From contig JAMPAK010000001.1 in assembly GCA_023667285.1 (NCBI GenBank), forward strand, positions 997,371 through 1,061,370: a stretch of 64,000 nt of DNA. The letters run 5' to 3'. Shown piece after piece: positions 1-8,457 of this stretch (positions within the stretch are counted from its first letter, which is position 1; every line of letters begins with the position of its first letter). Made by a program: the position numbers and the translations under genes. Below the pieces are notes generated by a model. That model was not told the origin of the DNA. It saw only the letters and a program-made list of their open reading frames with translations, and did not search any database. This stretch comes from Muribaculaceae bacterium. Lineage in GTDB: Bacteria > Bacteroidota > Bacteroidia > Bacteroidales > Muribaculaceae.

Positions 1-243
1 ACAGTGGACGGGCAGGTGAACACGGCCTATATCCCTCAGATAGCCCAAGAGGATATCGTGTGGTATCTGCCGGCTGTCAATCAGTTTGCCTCGCGCCCCT
101 CTGACGTGAGAGATGCGATAGTCCCCGGAGAGTGCTGGTCATCAAACACACAGGCATCCTCCAACACGAACGCCTATCTTGGAGACGGTTCCGTGGCCGG
201 ACGCCTCACCGAGCATAAAATCCGAGCCTGCCGCGACCGTTGA
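1..243 (+). CDS. C-terminal fragment of a secreted/surface protein (FISUMP or DUF4906-like end), 5' partial
   Basis: The reading frame is open from base 1 and ends at TGA 241-243, so only the last 80 codons are present and the start lies outside the window. The visible piece has the order WYLPA, then CWSSNTQ about 25 residues later, then a tail ending IRACRDR. Tryptophan-x-LPs followed by a WSS-T block and a terminal R-x-x-RD is the pattern of the FISUMP paralogous domain and of DUF4906 lipoproteins, which are common surface proteins of Bacteroidales. The family assignment rests on this pattern only. No terminator is visible before the next promoter at 306-313. Confidence 0.6.
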   Translation, partial: TVDGQVNTAYIPQIAQEDIVWYLPAVNQFASRPSDVRDAIVPGECWSSNTQASSNTNAYLGDGSVAGRLTEHKIRACRDR

Positions 244-284
244 CCTTCGGAGTGCCGGCCGCAGATTTTTCAACAGTCCATTCA

Positions 285-313
285 TTGCAGTTCATAAAAT
301 TGTTGTACCTTTG
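285..313 (+). promoter_or_regulatory. Bacteroidota-type promoter of the Na/Pi symporter gene
   Basis: TACCTTTG at 306-313 matches the Bacteroidota -7 consensus TAnnTTTG. TTG at 285-287 is a plausible -33 partner with 18 bases between. Transcription would start near 318, giving a leader of about 22 bases before ATG 340. Confidence 0.7.
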
Positions 314-339
314 CGATACGTATCATTTTCAACTTTTTT

Positions 340-2160
340 ATGAACTACAGTTTCTTAGACTTCCTCTGCCTGATAGGCTCAGTAGCCCTGTTCCTGTATG
401 GAATGAAGGTGATGAGCGAGGGTTTGCAGAAAGCCGCGGGCGACCGACTCCGCAACATCCTCTCGGCCATGACCCGCAATAGGTTCACAGGCATGCTCAC
501 GGGCATCCTTATCACTGCGCTTATACAGTCTTCGTCAGCCTCCACTGTGATGGTGGTGAGTTTCGTGAACGCGGGTCTGATGTCGCTGGGGCAGTCCATG
601 GCCGTCATCATGGGCGCCAATGTCGGCACGACGTTCACCGCATGGGTCATCGCCCTCTTCGGGTTCAAAGTCAACATTTCGGCATTTGTCCTGCCGCTCA
701 TCGGCCTCTCCATTCCCCTGCTTTTCACCAAGAGCAGCCGCAACAAGTCAATCGGAGAGTTCTTCATAGGCTTCTCGTTCCTCTTCATGGGTCTCGACCT
801 GATCAGCCAGTATGTGCCTGACCTGCAGAGCAACCCTGAGATGTTTGCCTTCCTGCAGCGCTACACCACCATGGGCTTCGGCTCAGTCCTCATCTTTGCG
901 TTTGTAGGACTTCTGCTCACCATGGTCATACAGTCGTCAGCAGCCACATTTGCCATCACCCTTATCATGTGTTCAAAGGGTTGGATTGATTTCGACCTCT
1001 CATGCGCACTGGTGCTGGGCTCTAACATCGGAACGACCATCACGCCGCTCATGGCCTCGCTCGGTGGAAATATCGCTGCGAAACGCGCCTCCATGGGCCA
1101 CCTGCTCTTCAATGTCCTGGGCACAGTCTGGACCCTGGCCATATTCTTCCCGTTCTGTCATCTGGCACAGTGGCTCACAGAGGAGCTCGGTCAAGGTGAC
1201 CCCGCCGCCCTCTCCGCCTTTGTGAACCACATCGAGGCCACCGACCCCGACACATACAACCATCTGTTTGACAACTCACTTCCCGCCGGCCATCCCGTGG
1301 CCATCCAAGTGGCGGCCATGCAGCAGAGCGTTTCGATAGGCCTGTCTGTGTTCCACACCATCTTCAACCTCATCAATCTCTCCATCATGATCTGGCTGAC
1401 GGGCCTCTATGTCAAGATTGTTGAGCGCCTTGTCCCGGCCAAGCCCAACCAGGAGGAGGAGTTCCAGCTCAAGTTCATCCAGGGCGGTATGGTGTCAGCC
1501 TCCGAGCTCAACCTCTCGCAGGCTGAGAAGGAGCTTGTGGTCTATGCACAGCGTGTCCAACGAATGGTTGGTATGGCCCAGAACATCGTCCACACTAAGG
1601 TCAACTCCGAGGATTTCACAAAGCAGTTCACCCGGCTCGAGAAATATGAGGAAATCTCAGACCGCATGGAGATCGAGATTGCCGACTATCTGAACCGATG
1701 CTCCGAAGGCCGTCTCTCCAATGAGGGCAAGCATAGGATTGCTGCCATGTTCCGCATAGTGAGCGAGACGGAGTCGATAGCTGACTGCTGCTATGGCATA
1801 GGGAAGGTGCTGATCCGCAAGCGCGAGAGCGGCGCCAAGTTCAACGACGAGATATATCACAACATCGACACGATGTTCATAGCCGTTGAGGCCGCTGTGG
1901 CCAACCTGATTGTGCTGCTGCGCGACTTCGAGCATACTGAGGAGAAGGACATCATCACCTCCTACAACTGTGAGCGTGAGATCAACAACCTCCGCAACCA
2001 GCTCCGCACGGCAAATGTGGCCAACATCAACGACCACCACTATGAGTATCAGGCCGGAACATACTACATGGATATCATCGGCTCGCTCGAGAAGATTGGC
2101 GACTATATAATAAATGTGGTCGACGAGCTCAAGAACCTCTCGCGCAATAAGGCCGCCTGA
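340..2160 (+). CDS. Na/Pi cotransporter family protein with C-terminal PhoU-like domain
   Basis: A predicted inner-membrane sodium-dependent phosphate symporter of the NptA/YjbB type (606 residues). The membrane half contains the two inverted family repeats, each with a glutamine-serine signature: QSSSA at residues 63-67 and QSSAA at 198-202. Each is followed by a hydrophobic stretch and a GANVGTT or GSNIGTT motif. Residues from about 385 to the end are soluble and helical, as in the PhoU-like domain fused to many bacterial members. The start ATG lies about 22 bases after a good promoter. Family members move phosphate in or out with sodium; the direction here cannot be read from sequence. Confidence 0.9.
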   Translation: MNYSFLDFLCLIGSVALFLYGMKVMSEGLQKAAGDRLRNILSAMTRNRFTGMLTGILITALIQSSSASTVMVVSFVNAGLMSLGQSMAVIMGANVGTTFTAWVIALFGFKVNISAFVLPLIGLSIPLLFTKSSRNKSIGEFFIGFSFLFMGLDLISQYVPDLQSNPEMFAFLQRYTTMGFGSVLIFAFVGLLLTMVIQSSAATFAITLIMCSKGWIDFDLSCALVLGSNIGTTITPLMASLGGNIAAKRASMGHLLFNVLGTVWTLAIFFPFCHLAQWLTEELGQGDPAALSAFVNHIEATDPDTYNHLFDNSLPAGHPVAIQVAAMQQSVSIGLSVFHTIFNLINLSIMIWLTGLYVKIVERLVPAKPNQEEEFQLKFIQGGMVSASELNLSQAEKELVVYAQRVQRMVGMAQNIVHTKVNSEDFTKQFTRLEKYEEISDRMEIEIADYLNRCSEGRLSNEGKHRIAAMFRIVSETESIADCCYGIGKVLIRKRESGAKFNDEIYHNIDTMFIAVEAAVANLIVLLRDFEHTEEKDIITSYNCEREINNLRNQLRTANVANINDHHYEYQAGTYYMDIIGSLEKIGDYIINVVDELKNLSRNKAA

Positions 2161-2221
2161 CATAGGCTCCAGCTGACTCTCTCCATCCTTCATCTCTGAA
2201 CCAACATCATCCCAACCATCT

Positions 2222-3646
2222 ATGCAGTCTCTCCAAGCCGTACGCGACTATTTCAAGGGATATTTCGACCTCAGGCCCTGGCTCGTCAGCCAGGCTGAGG
2301 CCGAGGCATCAATCCGCGAAGGTGTCACCTTCCGTGGCACCAATATCCTCATCCTCATCCTGGCCATCTTCATAGCCTCACTGGGATTGAACACCAACTC
2401 GACAGCCGTCATCATCGGCGCGATGCTCATATCTCCCCTAATGGGGCCTATCATAGGCATAGGCCTAGGTGTGGGTATCCAGGACTTCCCCCTCATCAAG
2501 AGAGCCCTGCGCAATCTAGTGATGGCAGCCGGGTTCTCAGTGCTCACGTCGACACTCTACTTCATCATCTCACCCGTGTCTGAGGGACACTCAGAGCTGC
2601 TGGCGCGCACATCGCCCACCATCTACGATGTGCTTATAGGGTTCTTTGGCGGAGGTGCCGGCATCATAGGGATAGGCTCGAAGTCGAAGGGAAATGTCAT
2701 CCCCGGTGTGGCCATCGCCACCGCCCTCATGCCCCCGCTCTGCACCGCGGGCTATGGCATAGCCACCCTGCAGCCCACCTACATTCTGGGAGCCTCCTAT
2801 CTGTTTCTCATCAACGCCATCTTCATAGCCCTCTCGACATTCATCGGTGTGAAACTGATGCACTTCACACCCGCCGCCACCGATAATCCCGTGCGTGCAA
2901 AGAAGGTGAGACGTCTGGTCTACACGGTAGCCATCCTGACGCTCCTACCGTCGCTCTATCTCACTTACACCATGCTGAGGCAGACCAAGTTTGACAAAGA
3001 CGCACAGTCGTTTGTGTCTCATGAATGTATATTCCCGGCCACAAGGGTCCTCTCCTCAGAGGCCGATATGGTGAATGGACAGAAGGTGCTGACCATTACG
3101 CTCATCGGAAAGATTCTCCCCACTGACTCACTCAACCTGGCTCTCTCCTCGCGTCTGAGGTTCTACGGACTTGAGGGCACCAAGATTCACATTGTGCAGG
3201 GAGACATGGGATATAATCCGGGCGACAACGCATCGCAGTCTGTCAAGGATATCTATGAGATGGCCCAGGCTTCGCTTGTGTCCAAGCAGGCAGCCATCGA
3301 CTCGCTCACCAACATAATCCACGAGGCTAACATCAACGACACCATAGCGGGACGCATAGCCCCCGAGGTGAGAGTGCTCTTCCCGCAGGTGAAGGAACTG
3401 GCGGTTACACGGGCCATCTTCGGCAATATAGCGACAGCATCGCTCGACACAGTCTATGTGGCCCTCGCATCGTTCAGCCACGCGATGCCCGCGGCCAAAG
3501 AGCGCGAGATGGCACGCTATCTTGAGGCGAGGCTGCAGCTGAAATCTGTTTCAATCGTAAATATCGGCAATCTGAAAATCAGCACATCTGACAACAAGAA
3601 TAAAGATGACGGAAAATCATCAAAACACACCGGCACCCGTCCCTGA
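2222..3646 (+). CDS. DUF389 family membrane protein (TIGR00341-type)
   Basis: A 474-residue protein whose first ~260 residues hold several hydrophobic segments with the DUF389 signature region: NSTAVIIGAMLISPLMGPI near residues 60-78, then GIGLGVGI, and ATALMPPLCTAGYGIA near 176-191. The rest is soluble, with alternating helix and strand character. The family is widespread and of unknown biochemical function; transport has been suggested. It follows the symporter gene after 61 bases on the same strand. Its last 41 bases overlap the next gene in another frame, so the three genes may be cotranscribed. Confidence 0.85.
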   Translation: MQSLQAVRDYFKGYFDLRPWLVSQAEAEASIREGVTFRGTNILILILAIFIASLGLNTNSTAVIIGAMLISPLMGPIIGIGLGVGIQDFPLIKRALRNLVMAAGFSVLTSTLYFIISPVSEGHSELLARTSPTIYDVLIGFFGGGAGIIGIGSKSKGNVIPGVAIATALMPPLCTAGYGIATLQPTYILGASYLFLINAIFIALSTFIGVKLMHFTPAATDNPVRAKKVRRLVYTVAILTLLPSLYLTYTMLRQTKFDKDAQSFVSHECIFPATRVLSSEADMVNGQKVLTITLIGKILPTDSLNLALSSRLRFYGLEGTKIHIVQGDMGYNPGDNASQSVKDIYEMAQASLVSKQAAIDSLTNIIHEANINDTIAGRIAPEVRVLFPQVKELAVTRAIFGNIATASLDTVYVALASFSHAMPAAKEREMARYLEARLQLKSVSIVNIGNLKISTSDNKNKDDGKSSKHTGTRP

Positions 3647-4904
3647 CAAACTCAAGGGCAAGAAGATTGTCCTTGTGAACCACAGCGACACCCTCGGGGG
3701 TGCCTCTGTCGTCACATTCAGACTCCTGCAAGCGTTGAGAAAACGCGGCCTGGACGTCAGGATGGTAGTATTCACCAAGACCTCAAACGAGAGCTACGTC
3801 TCGGCCAACGGCTCACGGTTCGGGCGCGCGATGCGCTTCTGCATGGAGCGGTTGTGGATGCTTGTCCGCGGTTCCATCCCTTACGACAAGATATTCCAGG
3901 TCTCCACCGGCGACTTCGCGCTCAATGTCCATAACCATCCCTGGATCAAGGAGGCTGACATCGTCTGCCTCAACTGGATAAACCAGGGGCTGATGGGGCT
4001 CGACGGCATCCGCCATCTGCACAAGATGGGGAAGAAGATTGTGTGGACTCTCCACGACATGTGGGCCTTCACTGGGATTTGTCACCATGCCTACGACTGC
4101 GACCACTATCGCGACCAGTGTGGCGGCTGCATGTTTGTCGACGGGGGTGGCTCGCTCGACGACCTCTCTCACCGGGTGTGGAATAAGAAGATGGCTCTCT
4201 ACTCATCGGTGCCCATCACGTTTGTCACCGTGTCGCGCTGGCTCGAGAAGAGAGCGCGCTCATCATCGCTCCTTCACGACCGTCCCGTGATGACTATCCA
4301 CAATGCTTTTCCCATTGAGACATTCTACACCACACCTCCCGCACATATCGACTCACTGCTGTCGTTGACGAAGCCTAACCTCATCCTCTTTGGAGCGGCT
4401 CGTCTAGACGACCCCATCAAGGGTCTGCAATATGCCATCGATGCCTTCAACTACATCTTCGACCACTATCCGGAACTGGCCACAACCACGGCGGTCTATC
4501 TCTTCGGAAGCATGAAGACCCCCGAGATGCTCGACTCAATCCGCATGTCCCACCGATGGCTCGGCATGGTGAAAGACATCAAGATACTCCGCTATCTATA
4601 TGCCTCAGCCAAGGTTGTCGTGTCGACCTCTCTGAGTGAGTCGCTTCAAGGCACCCTCATCGAGGGTCAGGCTGCCGGAGCAATCCCCGTGACATTCGGA
4701 GGGGATGGACGCGAGGATATAGTCAGCCATCTCAAGACCGGCTATATAGCGCGCTATATGGACATAGAGGATGTAGCCAACGGCATTAAATGGGCCTTGG
4801 AGGCCGACATCTCACGCGACTACCTGCACCAGACTGTGGCTGAACGCTTTGGAGCCGACCGAATCACCGAACGATACATGGATCTCTTCTCAAGCCTGTT
4901 ATGA
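3606..4904 (+). CDS. Glycosyltransferase family 4 protein
   Basis: A GT-B fold glycosyltransferase (432 residues), probably acting in cell-surface glycan assembly at the inner membrane. The N-terminus shows the acceptor-side Rossmann start KIVLVNHSDTLGGAS. A cysteine-rich stretch near residues 160-180 (CHHAYDC, DQCGGC) follows WTLHDMWAFTG, a feature of a known Bacteroidota GT4 subgroup. The donor-site E-x7-E motif lies in SESLQGTLIEGQAAG near residue 345. The start overlaps the DUF389 reading frame by 41 bases. The stop overlaps the next gene's start as ATGA, so translation is probably coupled. Sugar donor and acceptor are unknown. Confidence 0.88.
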   Translation: MTENHQNTPAPVPDKLKGKKIVLVNHSDTLGGASVVTFRLLQALRKRGLDVRMVVFTKTSNESYVSANGSRFGRAMRFCMERLWMLVRGSIPYDKIFQVSTGDFALNVHNHPWIKEADIVCLNWINQGLMGLDGIRHLHKMGKKIVWTLHDMWAFTGICHHAYDCDHYRDQCGGCMFVDGGGSLDDLSHRVWNKKMALYSSVPITFVTVSRWLEKRARSSSLLHDRPVMTIHNAFPIETFYTTPPAHIDSLLSLTKPNLILFGAARLDDPIKGLQYAIDAFNYIFDHYPELATTTAVYLFGSMKTPEMLDSIRMSHRWLGMVKDIKILRYLYASAKVVVSTSLSESLQGTLIEGQAAGAIPVTFGGDGREDIVSHLKTGYIARYMDIEDVANGIKWALEADISRDYLHQTVAERFGADRITERYMDLFSSLL

Positions 4905-5881
4905 AAAAAGTACTTATAGTGGGAGCCGGGGGATTCATCGGCGGATTTATTGCCGCTGAGGCCCTGAGACGTGGCTATGAGACCTGGTGTGGAGTCCGCG
5001 AGACCACCTCACGGCGCTATCTCACAGACCCGGCACTCAAATTCATCACGCTCGATTATGACGACCCCGACAAACTGCGGGAACAACTGTCAGGACATTC
5101 GTGGGACTATGTGGTCTATAATCTCGGAGCCACCAAATGCATCAACTTCACCGACTTCAACCGCATCAACTATGGCTATCTCAGGGATTTCACTGAGACA
5201 TATCTAGAGGCTGTGGGGATGCCTGAGAGATTCCTGTACATGTCGTCGCTCTCAGCGCTCGGCCCAGGCGACGAGGAGAACTACACACCTCTGGACAGCC
5301 GCACCATCCCGTCGCCCAACACCCGCTATGGGGTGTCGAAAATCAAGGCAGAGACCTTTCTAGAGACCCTTCCGGGCCTCCCATGGATAATACTGCGCCC
5401 CACCGGGGTCTATGGCCCCCATGAGCAGGACTATCTGATGATGATCAAGTGCATCGACTCACACTTCGACTTCGGAGTGGGCTTCAGGAAGCAGATGCTC
5501 ACATTTATCTATGTCGAGGACCTCGCCCGAGCCATCTTTGACGCCTTGGAGAGGTCAGAGCCACGCAGGAAGTATATCATCTCGGAGCCTCGCGCCTATA
5601 CTCAGGGGGAGTTCCGCAAGATAGTGTCGAAGGCTCTGGGCCGCAAGTTTGTTATTCCTGTGAGGCTCCCCCTGTGGATGCTCTCCATCGCATGCAAGGT
5701 CTCAGAGAAGTGGGGCGCCGCTAAGATGAAGGCCGTCACCCTGAACTCAGACAAATACCGCATCATGGCCCAGCGCAACTGGGACTGCGATGTGAGCGAT
5801 GCCGTCAAGGGATTTGGCTTCATGCCTAAGATAGACCTTGCAGAGGGTATAAGAAGAACCGTCAAAGCCTATAAGGAATGA
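4901..5881 (+). CDS. NAD-dependent epimerase/dehydratase (extended SDR)
   Basis: A 326-residue extended short-chain dehydrogenase/reductase acting on a nucleotide sugar or a related substrate. The nucleotide-binding GxxGxxG is VGAGGFIGG at residues 7-15. The catalytic set is serine in MSSLSALGP near 115 and the YxxxK pair in YGVSKIKAE near 143. RPTGVYGP near 166 is also typical of the group. It is linked by ATGA overlaps to the glycosyltransferase upstream and the small membrane protein downstream, which supports a shared role in surface glycan synthesis. The substrate cannot be named from sequence. Confidence 0.88.
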   Translation: MKKVLIVGAGGFIGGFIAAEALRRGYETWCGVRETTSRRYLTDPALKFITLDYDDPDKLREQLSGHSWDYVVYNLGATKCINFTDFNRINYGYLRDFTETYLEAVGMPERFLYMSSLSALGPGDEENYTPLDSRTIPSPNTRYGVSKIKAETFLETLPGLPWIILRPTGVYGPHEQDYLMMIKCIDSHFDFGVGFRKQMLTFIYVEDLARAIFDALERSEPRRKYIISEPRAYTQGEFRKIVSKALGRKFVIPVRLPLWMLSIACKVSEKWGAAKMKAVTLNSDKYRIMAQRNWDCDVSDAVKGFGFMPKIDLAEGIRRTVKAYKE

Positions 5882-6153
5882 AGCGACCGCCTCTCTGGAT
5901 CACTCTGATGATCATCATTGTCTCCCTCCCGCTCTTCTCCTTCCCGTGGCTGCTCGCATCTATCCCAGGCGGAGAGATGGCCGGGGTGGTGAAGGGGTTC
6001 GTGTGGGTCTATCCCTTCTACATGCTCCTGTCCTCATGGCTGGCATGGAAAGCCTGGACACAGCGGCCTGAGGTGACATGGATACTGCTTGCAGTGATGG
6101 TGATGACCACTGTGGCCATATACATTCTTGTCAATAATGCCGAAATGCTATGA
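5878..6153 (+). CDS. Small hypothetical membrane protein (91 residues)
   Basis: No family recognised. The protein is almost entirely hydrophobic, with about three predicted membrane segments at residues 7-25, 37-55 and 66-86, and a short cytoplasmic-looking basic start (MKRPP). It overlaps both neighbours as ATGA (epimerase before, aroQ after), so it is very likely expressed with them. Its position between a sugar epimerase and AroQ gives no firm functional clue. An accessory membrane factor for the glycan genes is one guess. Confidence 0.7.
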   Translation: MKRPPLWITLMIIIVSLPLFSFPWLLASIPGGEMAGVVKGFVWVYPFYMLLSSWLAWKAWTQRPEVTWILLAVMVMTTVAIYILVNNAEML

Positions 6154-6563
6154 AGATATTGATAATCAACGGTCCCAATCTCAATATGCTGGGTACACGC
6201 GAACCTGACATCTATGGCTCGCGCTCGTTTGAATCTTATCTCGCCCAATTGCGCGAGATGCTCGACGGCGATGAGATAGAATACCGTCAGTCAAACCATG
6301 AGGGAGACATCATTGACTGGCTGCAGGATGCCGACGCCGATGGGATAATCCTCAATGCCGGAGCCTATACCCACACATCGCTCGCCATTGCCGATGCCAT
6401 AGCCTCGATCTCCATACCTGTCATCGAGGTGCACATCTCCAATGTGGCCGCCCGTGAGCCAATCCGCCACACCTCACTGATAGCCCCCGTCTGCCAGGGA
6501 ACCATAGCCGGATTCGGACTGAAATCCTATTTCCTTGCCGCACAGGCCATAATCCTGGGCTGA
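6150..6563 (+). CDS. aroQ: Type II 3-dehydroquinate dehydratase
   Basis: Catalyses the dehydration of 3-dehydroquinate to 3-dehydroshikimate, step three of the shikimate pathway, in the cytoplasm as a dodecamer in known members. The protein is 137 residues, slightly short for the family. It keeps the N-terminal IINGPNLNMLGTREPDIYG with the catalytic tyrosine, the NAGAYTHTS loop (usually NPGAYTHTS), EVHISN with the general-acid histidine, and the REPIRHTS lid region. ATGA overlap with the upstream membrane protein implies coupled translation. The aromatic amino acid role appears unrelated to the glycan genes before it. Confidence 0.95.
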   Translation: MKILIINGPNLNMLGTREPDIYGSRSFESYLAQLREMLDGDEIEYRQSNHEGDIIDWLQDADADGIILNAGAYTHTSLAIADAIASISIPVIEVHISNVAAREPIRHTSLIAPVCQGTIAGFGLKSYFLAAQAIILG

Positions 6564-6569
6564 CACACT

Positions 6570-7196
6570 ATGACCCGCGACGAATATATCCTCAGCCACA
6601 TCTCGCCCGAGCCTGCCCACCTTGAGCGTCTCTATCGCCACACCCACCTCACATGCCTCTATCCGCGCATGTGCTCCGGTCATCACCAAGGTCGGGTGCT
6701 AGCGATGCTCACAGCCATGATAAAGCCCCGGAGAGTGCTTGAACTAGGCACCTTCACAGGCTACTCCGCCCTCTGCCTGGCCGAGAATCTCCCAGAGGGA
6801 GCAGAAGTCCACACAGTCGAGGTCGACGATGAGATGGCCGACAGCCTCGAGGAACTCTTCGCCACATCGCCCGGGGGGGACAGAATAAGGCTCCACATAG
6901 GGGATGCACTCAAAATTGTCCCTGAGATTCCGGGCAAATGGGACATGGCCTACATAGACGCCAACAAACGCGACTATACGGCCTATCTCGACATGCTACT
7001 GCCACTGATGAGCCCAGGAGGTTTCATTCTGGCAGACAACACTCTGTGGGACGACAAAGTGCTCGACACCACCACGAACCACGATGCTCAGACTCGTGGG
7101 CTCGATGAGTTCAACCGCGTGGCTGCATCCCATCCCCGACTCTCCACAGTGATTCTCCCGCTCCGCGACGGACTGACGCTAATGCAGGTGAAATGA
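6570..7196 (+). CDS. Class I SAM-dependent O-methyltransferase (COMT-like)
   Basis: A 208-residue O-methyltransferase of the catechol/caffeoyl-CoA type. The SAM-binding motif is VLELGTFTGYSAL near residues 53-65, with the acidic loop HTVEVDD, then IDANKRDY near 130 and ADNTLW near 154, which carry the metal-binding and substrate-side residues of the family. It starts 6 bases after the aroQ stop and is probably the last gene of this transcription unit. The substrate is unknown; Bacteroidota members are usually annotated only at family level. Confidence 0.9.
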   Translation: MTRDEYILSHISPEPAHLERLYRHTHLTCLYPRMCSGHHQGRVLAMLTAMIKPRRVLELGTFTGYSALCLAENLPEGAEVHTVEVDDEMADSLEELFATSPGGDRIRLHIGDALKIVPEIPGKWDMAYIDANKRDYTAYLDMLLPLMSPGGFILADNTLWDDKVLDTTTNHDAQTRGLDEFNRVAASHPRLSTVILPLRDGLTLMQVK

Positions 7197-7215
7197 GATT
7201 TTTAATAGCAAAATG

Positions 7216-7246
7216 ATTGCATTTTGCCAAAAATTGCGTATATTTG
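7216..7246 (+). promoter_or_regulatory. Promoter of the Lrp/AsnC regulator gene
   Basis: TTG at 7216-7218 and TATATTTG at 7239-7246 are separated by 20 bases, close to the Bacteroidota consensus. The predicted start site near 7251 lies downstream of the first possible start codon (7213), so the ATG at 7288 must be used. Confidence 0.75.
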
Positions 7247-7287
7247 CCACGCTTTTCACAATATTCATCAGTATCAGCAAAGCGGAT

Positions 7288-7755
7288 ATGGAAAAAATTG
7301 ACAATCTCGACCGTAAAATCCTCGAAATTGTGATGCGCAATGCCCGAATCGCCTCCAAGGATGTCGCACAGGAGTGTGGAGTGTCGCGCGCAGCCATCCA
7401 TCAGCGCATACAGCGGATGGTTGACCTGAACGTCATTACAGGCTCAGGCTACAATGTGGATCCCAAGGTGCTTGGCTACACCACCTGCACATACATCGGG
7501 GTGAACCTTGAGAGAGGCGCCATGTATAGAGAGGTGGTTCCTGAGCTTGAGAAGATTCCCGAGGTGGTGGAATGCCACTTCACCACCGGCCCATACACGA
7601 TGCTCATCAAGCTGTTTGCCCGCGACAACGAACATCTCATGGACCTCCTCAACAACAAACTGCAGAATATCCCCGGGGTTGTCGGCACAGAGACCCTCAT
7701 CTCCCTCGACCACTCCATTTCCCGTGTCCTCCCGGTCACATACGAAGAATCCTAA
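7288..7755 (+). CDS. Lrp/AsnC family transcriptional regulator
   Basis: A feast/famine-type regulator of about 155 residues. It begins MEKIDNLDRKILEIV and continues with the winged HTH (SKDVAQECGVSRAAIHQRI). The C-terminal RAM ligand-binding domain contains TGPYTMLIK and the closing strand GTETLISLDH. A longer reading from 7213 would add a hydrophobic stretch that does not fit the family, and the promoter box at 7239-7246 lies inside it. Family members bind amino acids or other small molecules and act as octamers or hexadecamers. The ligand and targets are not visible here. Confidence 0.9.
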   Translation: MEKIDNLDRKILEIVMRNARIASKDVAQECGVSRAAIHQRIQRMVDLNVITGSGYNVDPKVLGYTTCTYIGVNLERGAMYREVVPELEKIPEVVECHFTTGPYTMLIKLFARDNEHLMDLLNNKLQNIPGVVGTETLISLDHSISRVLPVTYEES

Positions 7756-7773
7756 TCCCACTTGACTCCAGTT

Positions 7774-8289
7774 ATGAAGAAGACAATCACGCTGATACTG
7801 ATGCTCTGCTGCATCATGCTCCCCGTAGCCGCCCAGGAATATGTCATGGTCGGAAAGACCACCAACCTTTACTCCGAGCCATCCACCTCGACCCCCATGC
7901 TCAACCAGTGGGACGACACAATCGAACTTCTCCCCGGCATGGCCTTCGAGATGAAGGGAGAGAGCGGCGACTACTATATCATCGACATCCCCGGATGGAA
8001 GGGAGCCTATCTGCCTAAGTCGGCATGCGCCACACCTGAGGCGTTTGAGTTCACTCCAGGGACATATCAGTTCAAATATGAGTCAGACTCATTCCCTGTC
8101 ACCTTCACCCGGACAGCTGACGGGACATATGACATCACCGGCTACAGGCTCGACGATCTCAAGGCCAAGGAAGTGCCCGGCAACATCATAGTAATCACTT
8201 GGGACGGAGAGCCTTATGGCAGCGTCACCACCCTTGGCGGTACAATGCGTGTGTGGCTCTACGACACCACAGTCCTCCCCTGGAACTGA
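7774..8289 (+). CDS. Small secreted protein with SH3-like N-terminal region
   Basis: A 171-residue exported protein. MKKTITLILMLCCIMLPVAAQ is a clear signal peptide with a likely cut after VAA or AQ. The mature start (VGKTTNLYSEPSTSTPMLNQW) resembles bacterial SH3 domains found in wall- or periplasm-directed proteins. The second half (from about residue 85) is beta-rich and unassigned. ATG 7774 is preferred over the TTG at 7762, because it places the basic MKK directly before the hydrophobic core. It follows the Lrp-type gene after 18 bases. Function is unknown. Confidence 0.75.
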   Translation: MKKTITLILMLCCIMLPVAAQEYVMVGKTTNLYSEPSTSTPMLNQWDDTIELLPGMAFEMKGESGDYYIIDIPGWKGAYLPKSACATPEAFEFTPGTYQFKYESDSFPVTFTRTADGTYDITGYRLDDLKAKEVPGNIIVITWDGEPYGSVTTLGGTMRVWLYDTTVLPWN

Positions 8290-8316
8290 CCCGGGGGCAC
8301 CCCTGACTCGACTTCC

Positions 8317-8345
8317 GTCACCGCCTGCGGTTACAGTGCGGTGAC
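8317..8345 (+). terminator. Possible weak terminator or leader hairpin before glmS
   Basis: GTCACCGC (8317-8324) pairs perfectly with GCGGTGAC (8338-8345) around a 13-base loop. Only ATTTCTC follows, so it is a weak intrinsic terminator at best. It sits between the small secreted protein gene and the glmS promoter. Confidence 0.4.
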
Positions 8346-8360
8346 ATTTCTCTGCTTATA

Positions 8361-8392
8361 TTAGGTTATCTCGCTGATTTTCGCTAACTTTG
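8361..8392 (+). promoter_or_regulatory. glmS promoter
   Basis: TAACTTTG at 8385-8392 matches the -7 consensus exactly. TTAG at 8361-8364 is an imperfect -33 with 20 bases between. The leader would be about 60 bases. No glmS ribozyme-like fold was recognised in it. Confidence 0.7.
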
Positions 8393-8457
8393 CAGCCCCG
8401 ATTCCTCAGTAAAACAAATTTTTTGATCCGTAACTAACAAAGATATACAACAAACGA

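Noticed and set aside
240-482. Plus-strand ORF overlapping the start of the Na/Pi symporter
   Set aside because: It overlaps the conserved symporter N-terminus in another frame and starts upstream of the promoter box that drives the real gene.
8393-8457. glmS ribozyme in the glmS leader
   Set aside because: The leader is about 60 bases and shows no ribozyme core. The element is known mainly from Firmicutes.
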